A DNA stretch of 15,316 nt, from contig JAAYFZ010000002.1 of NCBI GenBank assembly GCA_012727965.1, forward strand, positions 1 to 15,316, in the 5' to 3' direction. The notes below the pieces were generated by a model. It was given only the letters and a program-made list of their open reading frames with translations. It ran no database searches and was not told the DNA's origin. Positions within the stretch are counted from its first letter, which is position 1. Every line of letters starts with the position of its first letter. This document shows, in pieces, positions 1 through 8,246 of this stretch. Source of the DNA: Clostridiaceae bacterium (GTDB taxonomy: Bacteria > Bacillota > Clostridia > Saccharofermentanales > UBA5734). The position numbers were made by a program, and so were the translations under genes.

Positions 1-115
1 ACTCGATATCTACAAGTGCGATCTCATCTACGCGCAAAGAATCACAACGGGCTATCAACCCCTCGATCAGCTCAGGTGTATAACTGCTGCCAGCACCAAT
101 GATCGTAATCTTCAT
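1..115 (-). CDS. GH4 family glycosidase, 6-phospho-beta-glucosidase-like (N-terminal fragment, runs off the left edge)
   Basis: Only the first 38 codons are inside the window. They read MKITIIGAGSSYTPELIEGL and go on to a segment ending LVDIE. The GxGSSYTPELIEGL stretch is the N-terminal NAD-binding Rossmann motif of family GH4, and it looks most like the LicH/BglT 6-phospho-beta-glucosidase branch, which cleaves phosphorylated cellobiose-type sugars using NAD+ and a divalent metal. The start is the ATG at 115-113, preceded by a perfect AGGAGG (127-122). The gene follows the GH31 gene by 44 bp on the same strand, so it is probably the last visible gene of the leftward operon. A phospho-glycosidase is unexpected next to an ABC importer, which delivers unphosphorylated sugar, and other GH4 members act on plain glycosides. 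Family assignment is fairly sure; the substrate is not. Confidence 0.8.
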   Translation of the reverse strand, partial: MKITIIGAGSSYTPELIEGLIARCDSLRVDEIALVDIE

Positions 116-159
116 GTGTAGCCTCCTAAAGCAGTTCGCCCCTATTTACGTTGCAATTT

Positions 160-2481
160 CTAAAGCTTTATTATCATCGACTCTTCTTTTGCCAGTATAG
201 TTTTTATCTCTTCTGCTCCATTATGAAGAACAATTTTCCAGCCGGCATCAGGCATAAGTCCCTCAAACTTGATTGTATCACCCTGGCGTGAAGCTTTTAT
301 AATAGTAACTGAATTGCCCTTTACATCAACGATCTCACGGTTTGCGCTTCCATCTGCAACAGGCAGATAGTAATGCAGCTCGAGATTTTTTTCATAATCG
401 TAGTCCGGGCGCTCAGAGATCATACCTATCGGCATAAGACTGTTTTCGCGTACATAGAGCGGCATCGAGAAATAATCGTATTCAGCTTCGAACCAGCGTC
501 CTCCCTTCCGAACCTGACCGCTCAGAAGATCGGTCCACCGTCCATCTGGAAGATAGAAGCGAACTTGGCTGTCAGCCGAGAATACCGGCGCGACCAGCAG
601 TGATTCACCAAGCATATACTGCAGATCAAGATAACGGACCGCAGGATCATTTGTAAACTCAAGCACCATTGGCCTCATGACCGGTACCCCTTCGCGATGG
701 GCCTGTACTGACTTGCTGAAAATGTAGGGCATCAGCCTGCATTTAAGCTTAGTAAAAGAGCTGACTACTTCATTTGCTTCGTCGTCAAAGAGCCAGGGCA
801 CACGATAGCTGGTCGAACCATGCAGACGACTATGGGTCGACATCAGGCCGAAGGCGGCCCAGCGTTTATAAAGATCCGGTGTGGCTGTACTCTCAAAGCC
901 TGAGATATCGTGACTCCAGAAGGAGAATCCGCTCATGGCAAAAGACAAGCCCCCGCGCAGGGTCTCAGCCATCGAGGGATAGGTGGCCATACAATCGCCG
1001 CCCCAATGGACCGGGAACTGTTGTGAACCAGCTGTCGCACTACGGGCGAAAAGAACGGCTTCGTTCTCACCTTTTTCCTGCTGCAGCAGCTCAAATACAT
1101 ACTTGTTATAGATGAATGTATAGTAATTATGCATGGCGACCGGATCACTGCCATCATAGTAGGCTACATTTACTGGTATTCTCTCACCGAAATCTGTCTT
1201 GAAGCAGTCGACACCGAGGTCGATCAGTCGTTTTAGCTTAGCACAATACCAGGCACTGGCAGCAGGATTCGTGAAGTCAACAACAGACATGCCGGCCTGC
1301 CAGTTGTCAGTTTGCCAGACACCTTTGCCATCGGCTCGTTTAAGCAGATAGCCCTCGCGCATGCCCTCATTGAACATTTCAGTATTCTGCGCTACATATG
1401 GATTTATCCAGACACAAATCTTGAGGCCTCTATCCTTGTAGCGCTGCAGCATACCCTTTGTATCCGGGAACACACGCTCATCCCATTCGAAATCACACCA
1501 ACGGAACTCACGCATCCAGAAACAGTCAAAATGGAAGACACTCAGTGGAATATCGCGTTCGGCCATACCCTCGATAAATGAGCTGGTTGTATCTTCATCA
1601 TAATTGGTGGTAAAGGATGTCGACAGCCAGAGTCCAAAAGACCAGGCCGGCGGCAGAGCGGGTTTACCTGTAAGATCAGTATAAGATCTGAGAACATCAT
1701 GCAGATCCGGTCCATATAAGAATGTGTACTCCAACGCCTCGCCGGGAACAGAGAAACCAACATAACCGACCTTCTCACTTGCTACTTCGAAGGATACATT
1801 ACCGGTATGATTTACAAATACACCATAACCGCGATTGCTAAGATAGAACGGAACAGATTTATAGGCTATATCTGAGGCAGTGCCGCCATCTTCATTCCAG
1901 GTCTGAACAGTCTGGCCATTCTTGGCAAAAGCGGTGAACCGCTCGCCCAATCCATATATGCTCTCCTCCGGACCAACCGATAGCTCGGTCAGCATATAAG
2001 GTTCACAGCGCGTTTCATCAAGATAATTGGATTGAGGCAGCATAGTTGAAGGCTGCCTGTTCCAGCGCATATAGCCAAGATTGCGGAAGCCGCATTCTGT
2101 TATAATTTTCCCTTGAGATTCGAAACGATAGCCGAAGGGATATTTTGTTACGACAATTGTAAGATCATCGAAGCTCATCCGATACTCATTCTCTGTTTCG
2201 TTTAAAATGACTTCCCGGTCTGTTTCATTAGTCTCAAAACGCGGCAGGCCAGTATCATAGCCGGCAAAGTGCCAGGCTCTGATCGTGACAGCGTTTTTGC
2301 CGGTCGCTCTGAACTCCAGGGTAATCGTCGGCTGATTGAGCGTCGCTCCGCGCGAGTCTATTTTAGCGACCGGTGCCAGAATACGCATGCCATTATCTAT
2401 TGGCTGCATTTCATAGGCCTCAGAAGCATAGAGCGCATTCGCCAGTTCACTGCGAAGCCAGAATCCCTCAGTAAATTTCAT
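160..2481 (-). CDS. yicI: Alpha-xylosidase, GH31 family, YicI type
   Basis: A complete 773-residue cytoplasmic enzyme expected to release alpha-linked xylose from xyloglucan oligosaccharides such as isoprimeverose. Length and sequence closely follow E. coli YicI (772 residues). The N-terminal beta-sandwich covers about 1-260, the (beta/alpha)8 catalytic barrel about 270-600 and the C-terminal beta domains the rest. The nucleophile is predicted to be D430 in KTDFGERIP and the acid/base D496 in HWGGDC; their 66-residue spacing equals that of D416/D482 in YicI. HFDCFWM (C320-F321) matches the Cys-Phe pair of YicI linked to xylose rather than glucose preference. There is no signal peptide. The start ATG has GGAGGTAAT just upstream. 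The gene lies 24 bp after the GH3 gene and is probably co-transcribed with it. An alpha-glucosidase activity is the main alternative but is less likely. Confidence 0.93.
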   Translation of the reverse strand: MKFTEGFWLRSELANALYASEAYEMQPIDNGMRILAPVAKIDSRGATLNQPTITLEFRATGKNAVTIRAWHFAGYDTGLPRFETNETDREVILNETENEYRMSFDDLTIVVTKYPFGYRFESQGKIITECGFRNLGYMRWNRQPSTMLPQSNYLDETRCEPYMLTELSVGPEESIYGLGERFTAFAKNGQTVQTWNEDGGTASDIAYKSVPFYLSNRGYGVFVNHTGNVSFEVASEKVGYVGFSVPGEALEYTFLYGPDLHDVLRSYTDLTGKPALPPAWSFGLWLSTSFTTNYDEDTTSSFIEGMAERDIPLSVFHFDCFWMREFRWCDFEWDERVFPDTKGMLQRYKDRGLKICVWINPYVAQNTEMFNEGMREGYLLKRADGKGVWQTDNWQAGMSVVDFTNPAASAWYCAKLKRLIDLGVDCFKTDFGERIPVNVAYYDGSDPVAMHNYYTFIYNKYVFELLQQEKGENEAVLFARSATAGSQQFPVHWGGDCMATYPSMAETLRGGLSFAMSGFSFWSHDISGFESTATPDLYKRWAAFGLMSTHSRLHGSTSYRVPWLFDDEANEVVSSFTKLKCRLMPYIFSKSVQAHREGVPVMRPMVLEFTNDPAVRYLDLQYMLGESLLVAPVFSADSQVRFYLPDGRWTDLLSGQVRKGGRWFEAEYDYFSMPLYVRENSLMPIGMISERPDYDYEKNLELHYYLPVADGSANREIVDVKGNSVTIIKASRQGDTIKFEGLMPDAGWKIVLHNGAEEIKTILAKEESMIIKL

Positions 2482-2505
2482 TTGTATTACCTCCTGCGTT
2501 CTTGA

Positions 2506-4713
2506 TCAGTTCAATGTAAAACAGACGCTATTATCCGTTTTGCTGTTATTGCCGATCCAGACTGTGAAGTCACCATGTTGTGCCTTATATTCCATGTTTA
2601 TATCATAGAAGCGAAGCATATTGGTATCGATCTCGAACTCAACCTCTGCTTCTTGACCGGGTTCGAGTTTAACTTGTTTTATACCCTTGAGCTCACGCAG
2701 AGGTCTGGCAACACTGGCGAATTCATCCCGGATATAGAGTTGAATCGTCTCAACCCCTTCCCTGTTGCCGATATTTTTCACTGTGGCCACGGCTTTTACC
2801 GTTGTGTCTAAGGTCAGCTGATCTGAACTAAGTCTTACTGGTGATATGCTGAAATCAGTATAGCTGAGCCCGAATCCGAAGGGATAGAGCGGGTCATTTG
2901 GTATGTCGCAGTATTTTGTCAGGAAGCGGTTTGTCGGTTCTGCTCCATCTTCTGTATGTCTGCCCGTCCTGAGCTCACTGTAGAATACCGGCACCTGACC
3001 TACGCTGTAGGGAAGGGACATTGACAGCTTGCCCTGAGGCGCAGTATCGCCATAGAGCATATCGACGATCGCGCTGCCGCCCTCAGTGCCTGGCATCCAG
3101 GCATAGAGAATAGATTTTGTTTTATCCTTGATATCACGGATATCGAGCGGACGGCCTGCAAATATGACCGCAACAATATTTTTATTGACTGCATAGATAG
3201 CTTCAAGCAGCTTTTTCTGAATATCAGGGATAGTGATGTCCCCTCGGCTGCCGCCCTCGCCTGTCTGCAGATTTGATTCGCCCAGAGCTATAACGACCTT
3301 GGTCTTATTGGCAGCAAGTGCGACAGCATCAGCTATCATTTTTTCTGTTTCTGCTTCTGTCAGATTGCTCTCAGTATCATACCTGAAACCATATATGGCC
3401 TGTCCTGGATTCAAGACTCCGCAGCCGTGCGCGTACTCAGCCTGAACGCCCCTTGCTTCAACGGCTTCTCTGATTGAAACACAATCCTCGGTTTTGCCGA
3501 AGAAACTCCAGGCTCCAAGTATTGATTTCTCCTCAATATAAGGCCCGATATAAGCAACAGAGTCATCTTGCTCCAGTGGCAGCAACTGATCCTCATTCTT
3601 AAGGAGCACAAAGGTTTTCGCTGCAACCTCTCTTGCTGCCAGGCGATGTTCAGCAGATAATATCAGCTCTGATTCTTGCTGAGTGCTGGCTGAACGGAAA
3701 GGATTTTCGAAAAGGCCCATTTGGTTTTTAAGCTGCAGCAGACGCCAGACTGATTCGTCGATCAGCTGCTCTGATACAGTGCCCTCTTCAACAAGTTTTT
3801 CCAGGCCGCAAGCATAGCTGAAGCTCATCATGTCCATATCGACTCCGGCAGTTATTGCCAGTTCAGCAGCGCTCTTAGGATCTTGAGCTACTCCATGGCC
3901 TATAAGCTCGCCTATGGCGTTCCAATCGGAAATCAATACACCATTGAAGCCCATCTCTTCACGCAGTATCTTACGCATCAGCCACTTGCTGGCCGTCGCC
4001 GGCACGCGGTCAAGCGTATTAAATGATGTCATCATCATGGCTGTGCCAGCATCTATTGCCGCCTTATATGATGGCAAATGATCCTCACGCAACGAACGCT
4101 CTGACAGTTCGACATTGTTATATTCTTTGCCCGCTATGGGTGCTCCATAAGCAGCAAAATGTTTAGTACAGGCAGCAAGCCGATCCTCATAACTATTTTC
4201 CTGGCCTTGTATACCTTCTACCATAGCCGCGGCCATCAATGAATTGAGATAGGGGTCCTCACCTGTTGATTCCATAACACGACCCCAGCGGGCATCTCTG
4301 ACCAGATCTACCATCGGCGCGAAGGTAACATGCAGACCTGCGGCGGCTGATTCTTTTGCCATGATTTCTGCCACTTTGCGTGCTGCTTCCGGTTCGAAGC
4401 TGCAGCCCTGAGCCAGCGGAATCGGGAAAATGGTTTTATAGCCATTGATAATATCTGCCATCAGCAGCAGAGGTATACCGTGTGGCTGCTTAGCCATGCA
4501 CATTTTTTGCAGAGCTTCTGTTTCTGCTGCTCCGGTAAGACCAAGCACACTGCCACAGAGATATGCATCGTCATCGTTTAAGCCCAGCTCTGAAGCAGGT
4601 CCTGTGACTGGTCCTTCATCGTTGAAAACGCTGGCATCGAGCTGCGTCAGTTGACCTATTTTTTCCCTTAGCGACATATCCTCAAGCAGAGCTCTTAATT
4701 CTTTTTCTGTCAT
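2506..4713 (-). CDS. bglX: Beta-glucosidase, GH3 family (BglX-like)
   Basis: A complete 735-residue GH3 enzyme predicted to remove non-reducing beta-linked glucose (possibly xylose) from imported oligosaccharides. The N-terminal (beta/alpha)8 domain (about 10-330) carries the ESTGEDPYL signature (148-156), the conserved KHF triad (184-186) and the predicted nucleophile D263 in LISDW. The C-terminal alpha/beta sandwich (about 365-570) holds the likely acid/base region, with E479 in ALGES and E486 in TGEGGSRGD as candidates. FGFGLSYTDF at 612-621 leads into a fibronectin-type-III-like C-terminal domain (about 625-725), as in BglX. Unlike E. coli BglX there is no signal peptide, so it should act in the cytosol. 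GAGGGAT precedes the ATG. It follows the transporter genes after a hairpin and sits 24 bp before the alpha-xylosidase gene. Beta-xylosidase or dual activity cannot be excluded. Confidence 0.9.
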   Translation of the reverse strand: MTEKELRALLEDMSLREKIGQLTQLDASVFNDEGPVTGPASELGLNDDDAYLCGSVLGLTGAAETEALQKMCMAKQPHGIPLLLMADIINGYKTIFPIPLAQGCSFEPEAARKVAEIMAKESAAAGLHVTFAPMVDLVRDARWGRVMESTGEDPYLNSLMAAAMVEGIQGQENSYEDRLAACTKHFAAYGAPIAGKEYNNVELSERSLREDHLPSYKAAIDAGTAMMMTSFNTLDRVPATASKWLMRKILREEMGFNGVLISDWNAIGELIGHGVAQDPKSAAELAITAGVDMDMMSFSYACGLEKLVEEGTVSEQLIDESVWRLLQLKNQMGLFENPFRSASTQQESELILSAEHRLAAREVAAKTFVLLKNEDQLLPLEQDDSVAYIGPYIEEKSILGAWSFFGKTEDCVSIREAVEARGVQAEYAHGCGVLNPGQAIYGFRYDTESNLTEAETEKMIADAVALAANKTKVVIALGESNLQTGEGGSRGDITIPDIQKKLLEAIYAVNKNIVAVIFAGRPLDIRDIKDKTKSILYAWMPGTEGGSAIVDMLYGDTAPQGKLSMSLPYSVGQVPVFYSELRTGRHTEDGAEPTNRFLTKYCDIPNDPLYPFGFGLSYTDFSISPVRLSSDQLTLDTTVKAVATVKNIGNREGVETIQLYIRDEFASVARPLRELKGIKQVKLEPGQEAEVEFEIDTNMLRFYDINMEYKAQHGDFTVWIGNNSKTDNSVCFTLN

Positions 4714-4734
4714 ACTACAATCCCTCGTATTTCA

Positions 4735-4779
4735 CAAAATTAAAACAGCCGGATAGAGGTATAAATATCCTTATCCGGC
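4735..4779 (-). terminator. Hairpin with T-rich tail between the permease and GH3 genes
   Basis: On the minus strand an 8-bp perfect stem (GCCGGATA, 4779-4772, with TATCCGGC, 4755-4748) is followed by TGTTTTAATTTTG. It lies 20 bp past the stop codon of the second permease. It could end most transporter transcripts or act as a leaky terminator or mRNA-stabilising stem before the glycosidase genes. The 16-nt loop region can pair further (AGG with CCT). The interrupted T tract makes partial termination more likely than full. Confidence 0.55.
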
Positions 4780-4799
4780 CGCCTTATGCATTTAGATTA

Positions 4800-5669
4800 T
4801 CAGCCCTTAACTACGCCGGCAACCATTCCTTTTATGATATTCTTGCTGAAGCCAAAGTACATTATAACAATTGGCGACATGGTGATCAGCATGGCTGCCA
4901 TGATCTTAGGGTAGTCAGATGAGAACTGTCCGGTAAACTGGGTCATAGCCAGTGGAACAGTATGCAGACCAACATCACGAAGTAGAACTAATGCAAATGA
5001 GAACTCATTCCAACAAGCAAAGGTCTGGATGATTGCGATAGTTACCATGACAGGCCTGCAGATTGGCATAATGATTTTAAACAATGTACCGGTGAAGCCG
5101 CTGCCATCGATTGAGGCAGCCTCCTCCAGAGCTATCGGTATACCTTTTAGGTAACTGTGAATCAGGAAGACAGCAATCGGCATTCCGAAAGCGATATAAG
5201 GTATCAGGAGTGTATACCATTGATTATTTAACCCAGTCCTGTTGAAAACTATATAGATTGGAACCAGAAGTGAATGAACTGGAATCAACATACCCATTAA
5301 GAGCATCAACCAGATTATTCTATTACCCTTAAACTTGACTCTTGCTAGTATGTAGCCAACAACAAAGCCAAACATAACTATCAGAAAAACAGATAATATT
5401 GTTGTTCGCACACTATTGATCATCGAGTCAGCAATATGATAATCCGCATTAGTCAGAATCTGCTTATAGTTATCAAGAGTCGGTGCCGGTGGCAAGCCAA
5501 CAATGTTGGCATTAAATTCTCTTTTTAGTTTAAGAGATGAGTAGAACATCCAGACCAGCGGAAAAATACAGGACAATGAAAACACGATCATAATCGTATT
5601 CAAAATAGTAGCCATGAAGCCATTGCCGACTTTTTTACCAACGGTCATTCCATATGCTTTTTCAGACAT
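4800..5669 (-). CDS. ABC sugar transporter permease, MalG-like
   Basis: A 289-residue inner-membrane permease of the carbohydrate-uptake ABC family (MalG/COG0395 type). About six hydrophobic segments are visible, near residues 20-44, 86-110, 118-142, 151-172, 205-230 and 258-275. The cytoplasmic EAA loop, which contacts the ATPase, is clear at 182-203 (EEAASIDGSGFTGTLFKIIM). It pairs with the MalF-like permease encoded 14 bp upstream to form the translocation channel for oligosaccharide bound by the lipoprotein encoded at 6746-8176. The start ATG is preceded by GGTGAT, a weaker ribosome site than those of its neighbours, so translational coupling to the upstream permease is plausible. No ATPase gene follows; the next gene is GH3, after a hairpin. 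The exact sugar is unknown. Confidence 0.93.
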   Translation of the reverse strand: MSEKAYGMTVGKKVGNGFMATILNTIMIVFSLSCIFPLVWMFYSSLKLKREFNANIVGLPPAPTLDNYKQILTNADYHIADSMINSVRTTILSVFLIVMFGFVVGYILARVKFKGNRIIWLMLLMGMLIPVHSLLVPIYIVFNRTGLNNQWYTLLIPYIAFGMPIAVFLIHSYLKGIPIALEEAASIDGSGFTGTLFKIIMPICRPVMVTIAIIQTFACWNEFSFALVLLRDVGLHTVPLAMTQFTGQFSSDYPKIMAAMLITMSPIVIMYFGFSKNIIKGMVAGVVKG

Positions 5670-5683
5670 AATTAATCACCATA

Positions 5684-6565
5684 TCAATCCTTACTGAATT
5701 TATTGGAAAACAGCTGCATAGCGCCGATAACCAGTAATCCTAGAACGAATATCCCGACAGATATGGCACTGCCATATCCCATATTCTGCTGAATGAAGGA
5801 TATCTTATAGCCGTACATCGCCATAACCATTGAGTCATTGCCAGGACCGCCGGATGTCATGACGAAGATGTTGTCGAAGACTTTCATATTGCCTGATACG
5901 CAGAGGACCAGACAGACGATTATAGTGCTTTTGATCATCGGCAGAACTATATGGATAGAGCGTTGGACCGCGTTGGCGCCATCGAGCTCAGCCGATTCAA
6001 ATATTTCCTTATCGATAGAGGATGTTGCGGAGAGCAATATAAGCATGTAGTAGCCGATATATTGCCAAATCAGAGGTATTGATACCAGTGTCATAACAAG
6101 GTCAGAATTGTTCAGCCAAACCTGCTTGAGATCATCACGGCCTATCAAAGCCAACAACCAGTTCAAAACACCTCTTCTGCTATCATAAATCATAGTCCAG
6201 ATGAAACCTACATAAACCGCAGCGATCGTGCTGGGGAAGAAGCCAAAAGTTCTATGAATACTTTTCAGTTTTACAGATCTGGTATTGATCATCATAACGA
6301 AGACAAAAGCAATACCCACCTGACCGATCACACATAGAAGAATCAAGTACAAATTATGAGAAAACGAAAGCCAGAATACTTTGTCCTTGATCAATGTGAC
6401 ATAGTTGGCTACACCGATAAATGTTTTATTCGGTCCGCCCTTCCATTCAAATAGACTGTAAAATGCTGCGGTCATTAGTGGTATGAACACAGCAAAGATA
6501 TAAAGAGCCAGCGGAATCATCAGGTATCCGATAATGACTCTTAATGGGGGTCTCCTCGTTAGCAC
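5684..6565 (-). CDS. ABC sugar transporter permease, MalF/UgpA-like (GTG start)
   Basis: A permease of the MalF/UgpA type (COG1175), partner of the MalG-like permease. Hydrophobic segments are spread along the protein, and the family marker TSGGPGNDS precedes the last segment. The EAA loop ESAELDGANAVQRSIHIVLP lies at about 190-209 counting from the start chosen here. I chose the GTG at 6565-6563 because a strong AAGGAGG (6579-6573) sits 7 bases upstream; the product is then 293 residues, beginning MLTRRPPLRVIIGYLM. A longer reading from a TTG at 6589 would place this ribosome site inside the coding region and start within a hairpin arm, so it is unlikely. It lies 180 bp after the binding-protein gene, across a structured spacer. 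Confidence 0.92.
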   Translation of the reverse strand: MLTRRPPLRVIIGYLMIPLALYIFAVFIPLMTAAFYSLFEWKGGPNKTFIGVANYVTLIKDKVFWLSFSHNLYLILLCVIGQVGIAFVFVMMINTRSVKLKSIHRTFGFFPSTIAAVYVGFIWTMIYDSRRGVLNWLLALIGRDDLKQVWLNNSDLVMTLVSIPLIWQYIGYYMLILLSATSSIDKEIFESAELDGANAVQRSIHIVLPMIKSTIIVCLVLCVSGNMKVFDNIFVMTSGGPGNDSMVMAMYGYKISFIQQNMGYGSAISVGIFVLGLLVIGAMQLFSNKFSKD

Positions 6566-6572
6566 AAGCCAG

Positions 6573-6579
6573 CCTCCTT
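6573..6579 (-). promoter_or_regulatory. Ribosome binding site that fixes the GTG start of the MalF-like permease
   Basis: The minus strand reads AAGGAGG here, 7 bases before GTG (6565-6563). This is the best-placed start signal for the permease and argues against the upstream TTG at 6589. Confidence 0.8.
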
Positions 6580-6588
6580 TTGCCTGCA

Positions 6589-6614
6589 AAAAGGGAGCGA
6601 GCTGTCTCCCTTTT
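6589..6614 (-). terminator. Terminator-like hairpin before the permease genes
   Basis: A 9-bp perfect stem (AAAAGGGAG with CTCCCTTTT) with an 8-base loop; on the minus strand it ends in a run of five Ts. It lies between the binding-protein gene and the first permease gene, about ten bases upstream of the permease ribosome site. It could reduce transcription into the permease genes so that binding protein is made in excess, as is usual for such operons. Confidence 0.6.
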
Positions 6615-6643
6615 CATTCTATGCAGGTAAATTATTATTTCCG

Positions 6644-6670
6644 TCCTGCCGGGCTAATTGCCCGGCAGGA
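6644..6670. repeat. Perfect 11-bp GC-rich inverted repeat in the binding-protein/permease spacer
   Basis: TCCTGCCGGGC at 6644-6654 pairs perfectly with GCCCGGCAGGA at 6660-6670 around a 5-base loop. On the minus strand it is followed by an A/T-rich stretch with only short T runs. It is probably an mRNA 3'-end stabilising stem or weak terminator for the binding-protein transcript, comparable in position to the structures between malE and malF. Confidence 0.7.
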
Positions 6671-6681
6671 TCGGAACTACT

Positions 6682-6731
6682 CAGGGTTCATAACTTGAAT
6701 GATGTTTTTATTACGTCGGAGATGAACCCTG
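6682..6731. repeat. 10-bp inverted repeat with a 30-base loop just past the binding-protein gene
   Basis: CAGGGTTCAT at 6682-6691 pairs with ATGAACCCTG at 6722-6731. It begins 14 bases past the stop codon of the binding-protein gene in the direction of transcription and is the first of three successive hairpins in this spacer. Confidence 0.6.
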
Positions 6732-6745
6732 TATGACAGAAATTA

Positions 6746-8176
6746 TTAGTAGTTAGCCTCGTAGGCCTCCTGTGTCAGCTGTGCAACAGTTGCACCATCG
6801 GTTGAACCGTTGGTCAGATTCTGAAGCTCAGTATTGAGAACATCCCATACAGCGCCGTCGACATATGAGTCATAGATCTCACAAGCTGCTGTATCAATAT
6901 AAGAGTAGTTGTAGAAGTCCTGTGTGAACTGATCAAAAGCGCTCAGATCAACATTTGATACTTGTGTCAGACCGCCAAGAGCATAGTTCTCAGCAACATA
7001 TGATGCGAAATCAGGACCTGTTACATAATAAGCCAGATCGATTGCTGCTGCGAGCTTGTCAGCATCATCAGCCAGCTTGGAGTTTATTGCTACAGCATAG
7101 CCCAGACCGATATTCTGTGAATTCTCAGAACCGGTTGCGCCTTCAGGCTGAGGAAGAACCGCGAATCCAGTGTTCTCATAACGCTCAGGATCTGTTTCGA
7201 GCAGTGTAGCACCGATATAACTTACGTCCCAGTTACCGCCGATGAACGCAGGGGTTTCGCCTGAGATGTAGTACTCTCTAGCATCTTCGTTATTGATAGC
7301 ATTGAAGTCATCATTGAAGACACCAGACTGGAAAAGCATACCTGTGTAATCAAGAGCCTTAACAAAAGGTTCGTCTGTAAAAGCAGCGCCGCCCTTGTCA
7401 ATTATGGACTGGAACCACTCAGGACCTGTGAAACGATCGCCCAGTGTTGACAGGAAACAGGAGTTCATCTGCCATTTACCACTGTTACCAAAAGCAATAC
7501 TCTCTGTATAGCCGTTAGCTGTGAAGTATTCATTTGCTTCTTCGACTTCTGCCCATGTTTTCGGGAATTCTTCGAAGCCAGCTTCTGCCCATGCAGCTTT
7601 GTCATAAACGATAACTGTACATGTACCGCCTGTCAGAACAGGAAGACCATAGATTTTATCGCCATCGGTAAAAGGTGTGAAGTAGGAAGTGTTGTAATCA
7701 GCATAATGAGGAGAATCTTCAATGATCTTGGTCATGTCCATGATCAGACCCTGCTCTGCCCATAGCTTGGTGTTCATGCCCTGAAGCAGGAAGACGTCAG
7801 GAAGATCGTCAGCTGATGCCAGAGTAGCGACCTGAGTTTTGTACTCATCATTTGCCAGTACTGTCTGATTCAGAGCGATATCAGGATTTGCGGTTTCCCA
7901 GTTAGCGATAACTGTACGGAATCCGTCCGATCCACCATTGCCCTGTGATTCTTCAGAGGTTGAGAAGTGCATCAGTGTCAGCTCGCCTGCATAGCCATCA
8001 CCACTTGCATCTGGTGCCGCTGTGGTTTCGTCTGTGTCGTCAGCTGGAGCTGCCGTGGTTGTGGTTGTGTCTGCAGCCGGTGCGGTTGTGGTCTCATTGC
8101 CGCCGCAGCCTGCCAGAAGACTGATTGCCAGTACGATACTTAGCATGAGGCTAAGTATGATTTTGCTTCTTTTCAT
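6746..8176 (-). CDS. ABC transporter sugar-binding lipoprotein
   Basis: A 476-residue extracytoplasmic solute-binding protein of the carbohydrate family 1 (MalE-like) type. Residues 1-23 are a lipoprotein signal peptide with lipobox LAGC; C24 is the predicted lipidated cysteine. A Thr/Ala/Asp-rich linker (about 28-62) tethers the binding domain to the membrane. The mature domain opens with GELTLMHFSTSEES and shows family features such as the ANDEYKTQVATLASADDLPD segment and repeated exposed aromatics (many Trp/Tyr) suited to stacking on sugar rings. The start ATG has a strong AAGGAGG. It follows the LacI-type gene by 70 bp and precedes two permease genes, so it delivers the substrate to that channel. 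The neighbouring enzymes suggest beta-glucan, xyloglucan or glucomannan oligosaccharides; the ligand itself cannot be read from the sequence. Confidence 0.93.
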   Translation of the reverse strand: MKRSKIILSLMLSIVLAISLLAGCGGNETTTAPAADTTTTTAAPADDTDETTAAPDASGDGYAGELTLMHFSTSEESQGNGGSDGFRTVIANWETANPDIALNQTVLANDEYKTQVATLASADDLPDVFLLQGMNTKLWAEQGLIMDMTKIIEDSPHYADYNTSYFTPFTDGDKIYGLPVLTGGTCTVIVYDKAAWAEAGFEEFPKTWAEVEEANEYFTANGYTESIAFGNSGKWQMNSCFLSTLGDRFTGPEWFQSIIDKGGAAFTDEPFVKALDYTGMLFQSGVFNDDFNAINNEDAREYYISGETPAFIGGNWDVSYIGATLLETDPERYENTGFAVLPQPEGATGSENSQNIGLGYAVAINSKLADDADKLAAAIDLAYYVTGPDFASYVAENYALGGLTQVSNVDLSAFDQFTQDFYNYSYIDTAACEIYDSYVDGAVWDVLNTELQNLTNGSTDGATVAQLTQEAYEANY

Positions 8177-8211
8177 TTCAGTTTCCTCCTTAGGATTTGT
8201 TTTTATAATTA

Positions 8212-8232
8212 CAGACCTGTTGATCCGGTCTG
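8212..8232. repeat. Small inverted repeat between the regulator and binding-protein genes
   Basis: CAGACC (8212-8217) pairs with GGTCTG (8227-8232) around a 9-base loop, within the 70-bp gap between the LacI-type gene and the binding-protein gene. No T run follows on the minus strand, so it is not a convincing terminator. It may be a stem in the 5' part of the binding-protein message. I found no good promoter with both boxes in this gap, which favours co-transcription with the regulator gene. Confidence 0.4.
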
Positions 8233-8246
8233 CTAATTAACTTAAT

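Noticed and set aside
6566..6589. An eight-codon longer N-terminus of the MalF-like permease from a TTG
   Set aside because: The strong AAGGAGG falls inside this extension, seven bases before a GTG, and the TTG lies in a hairpin arm.
8000..8110. A possible tandem repeat in the binding-protein gene
   Set aside because: The GT-rich run simply encodes the Thr/Ala-rich linker behind the lipidated cysteine; no regular repeat unit was seen.
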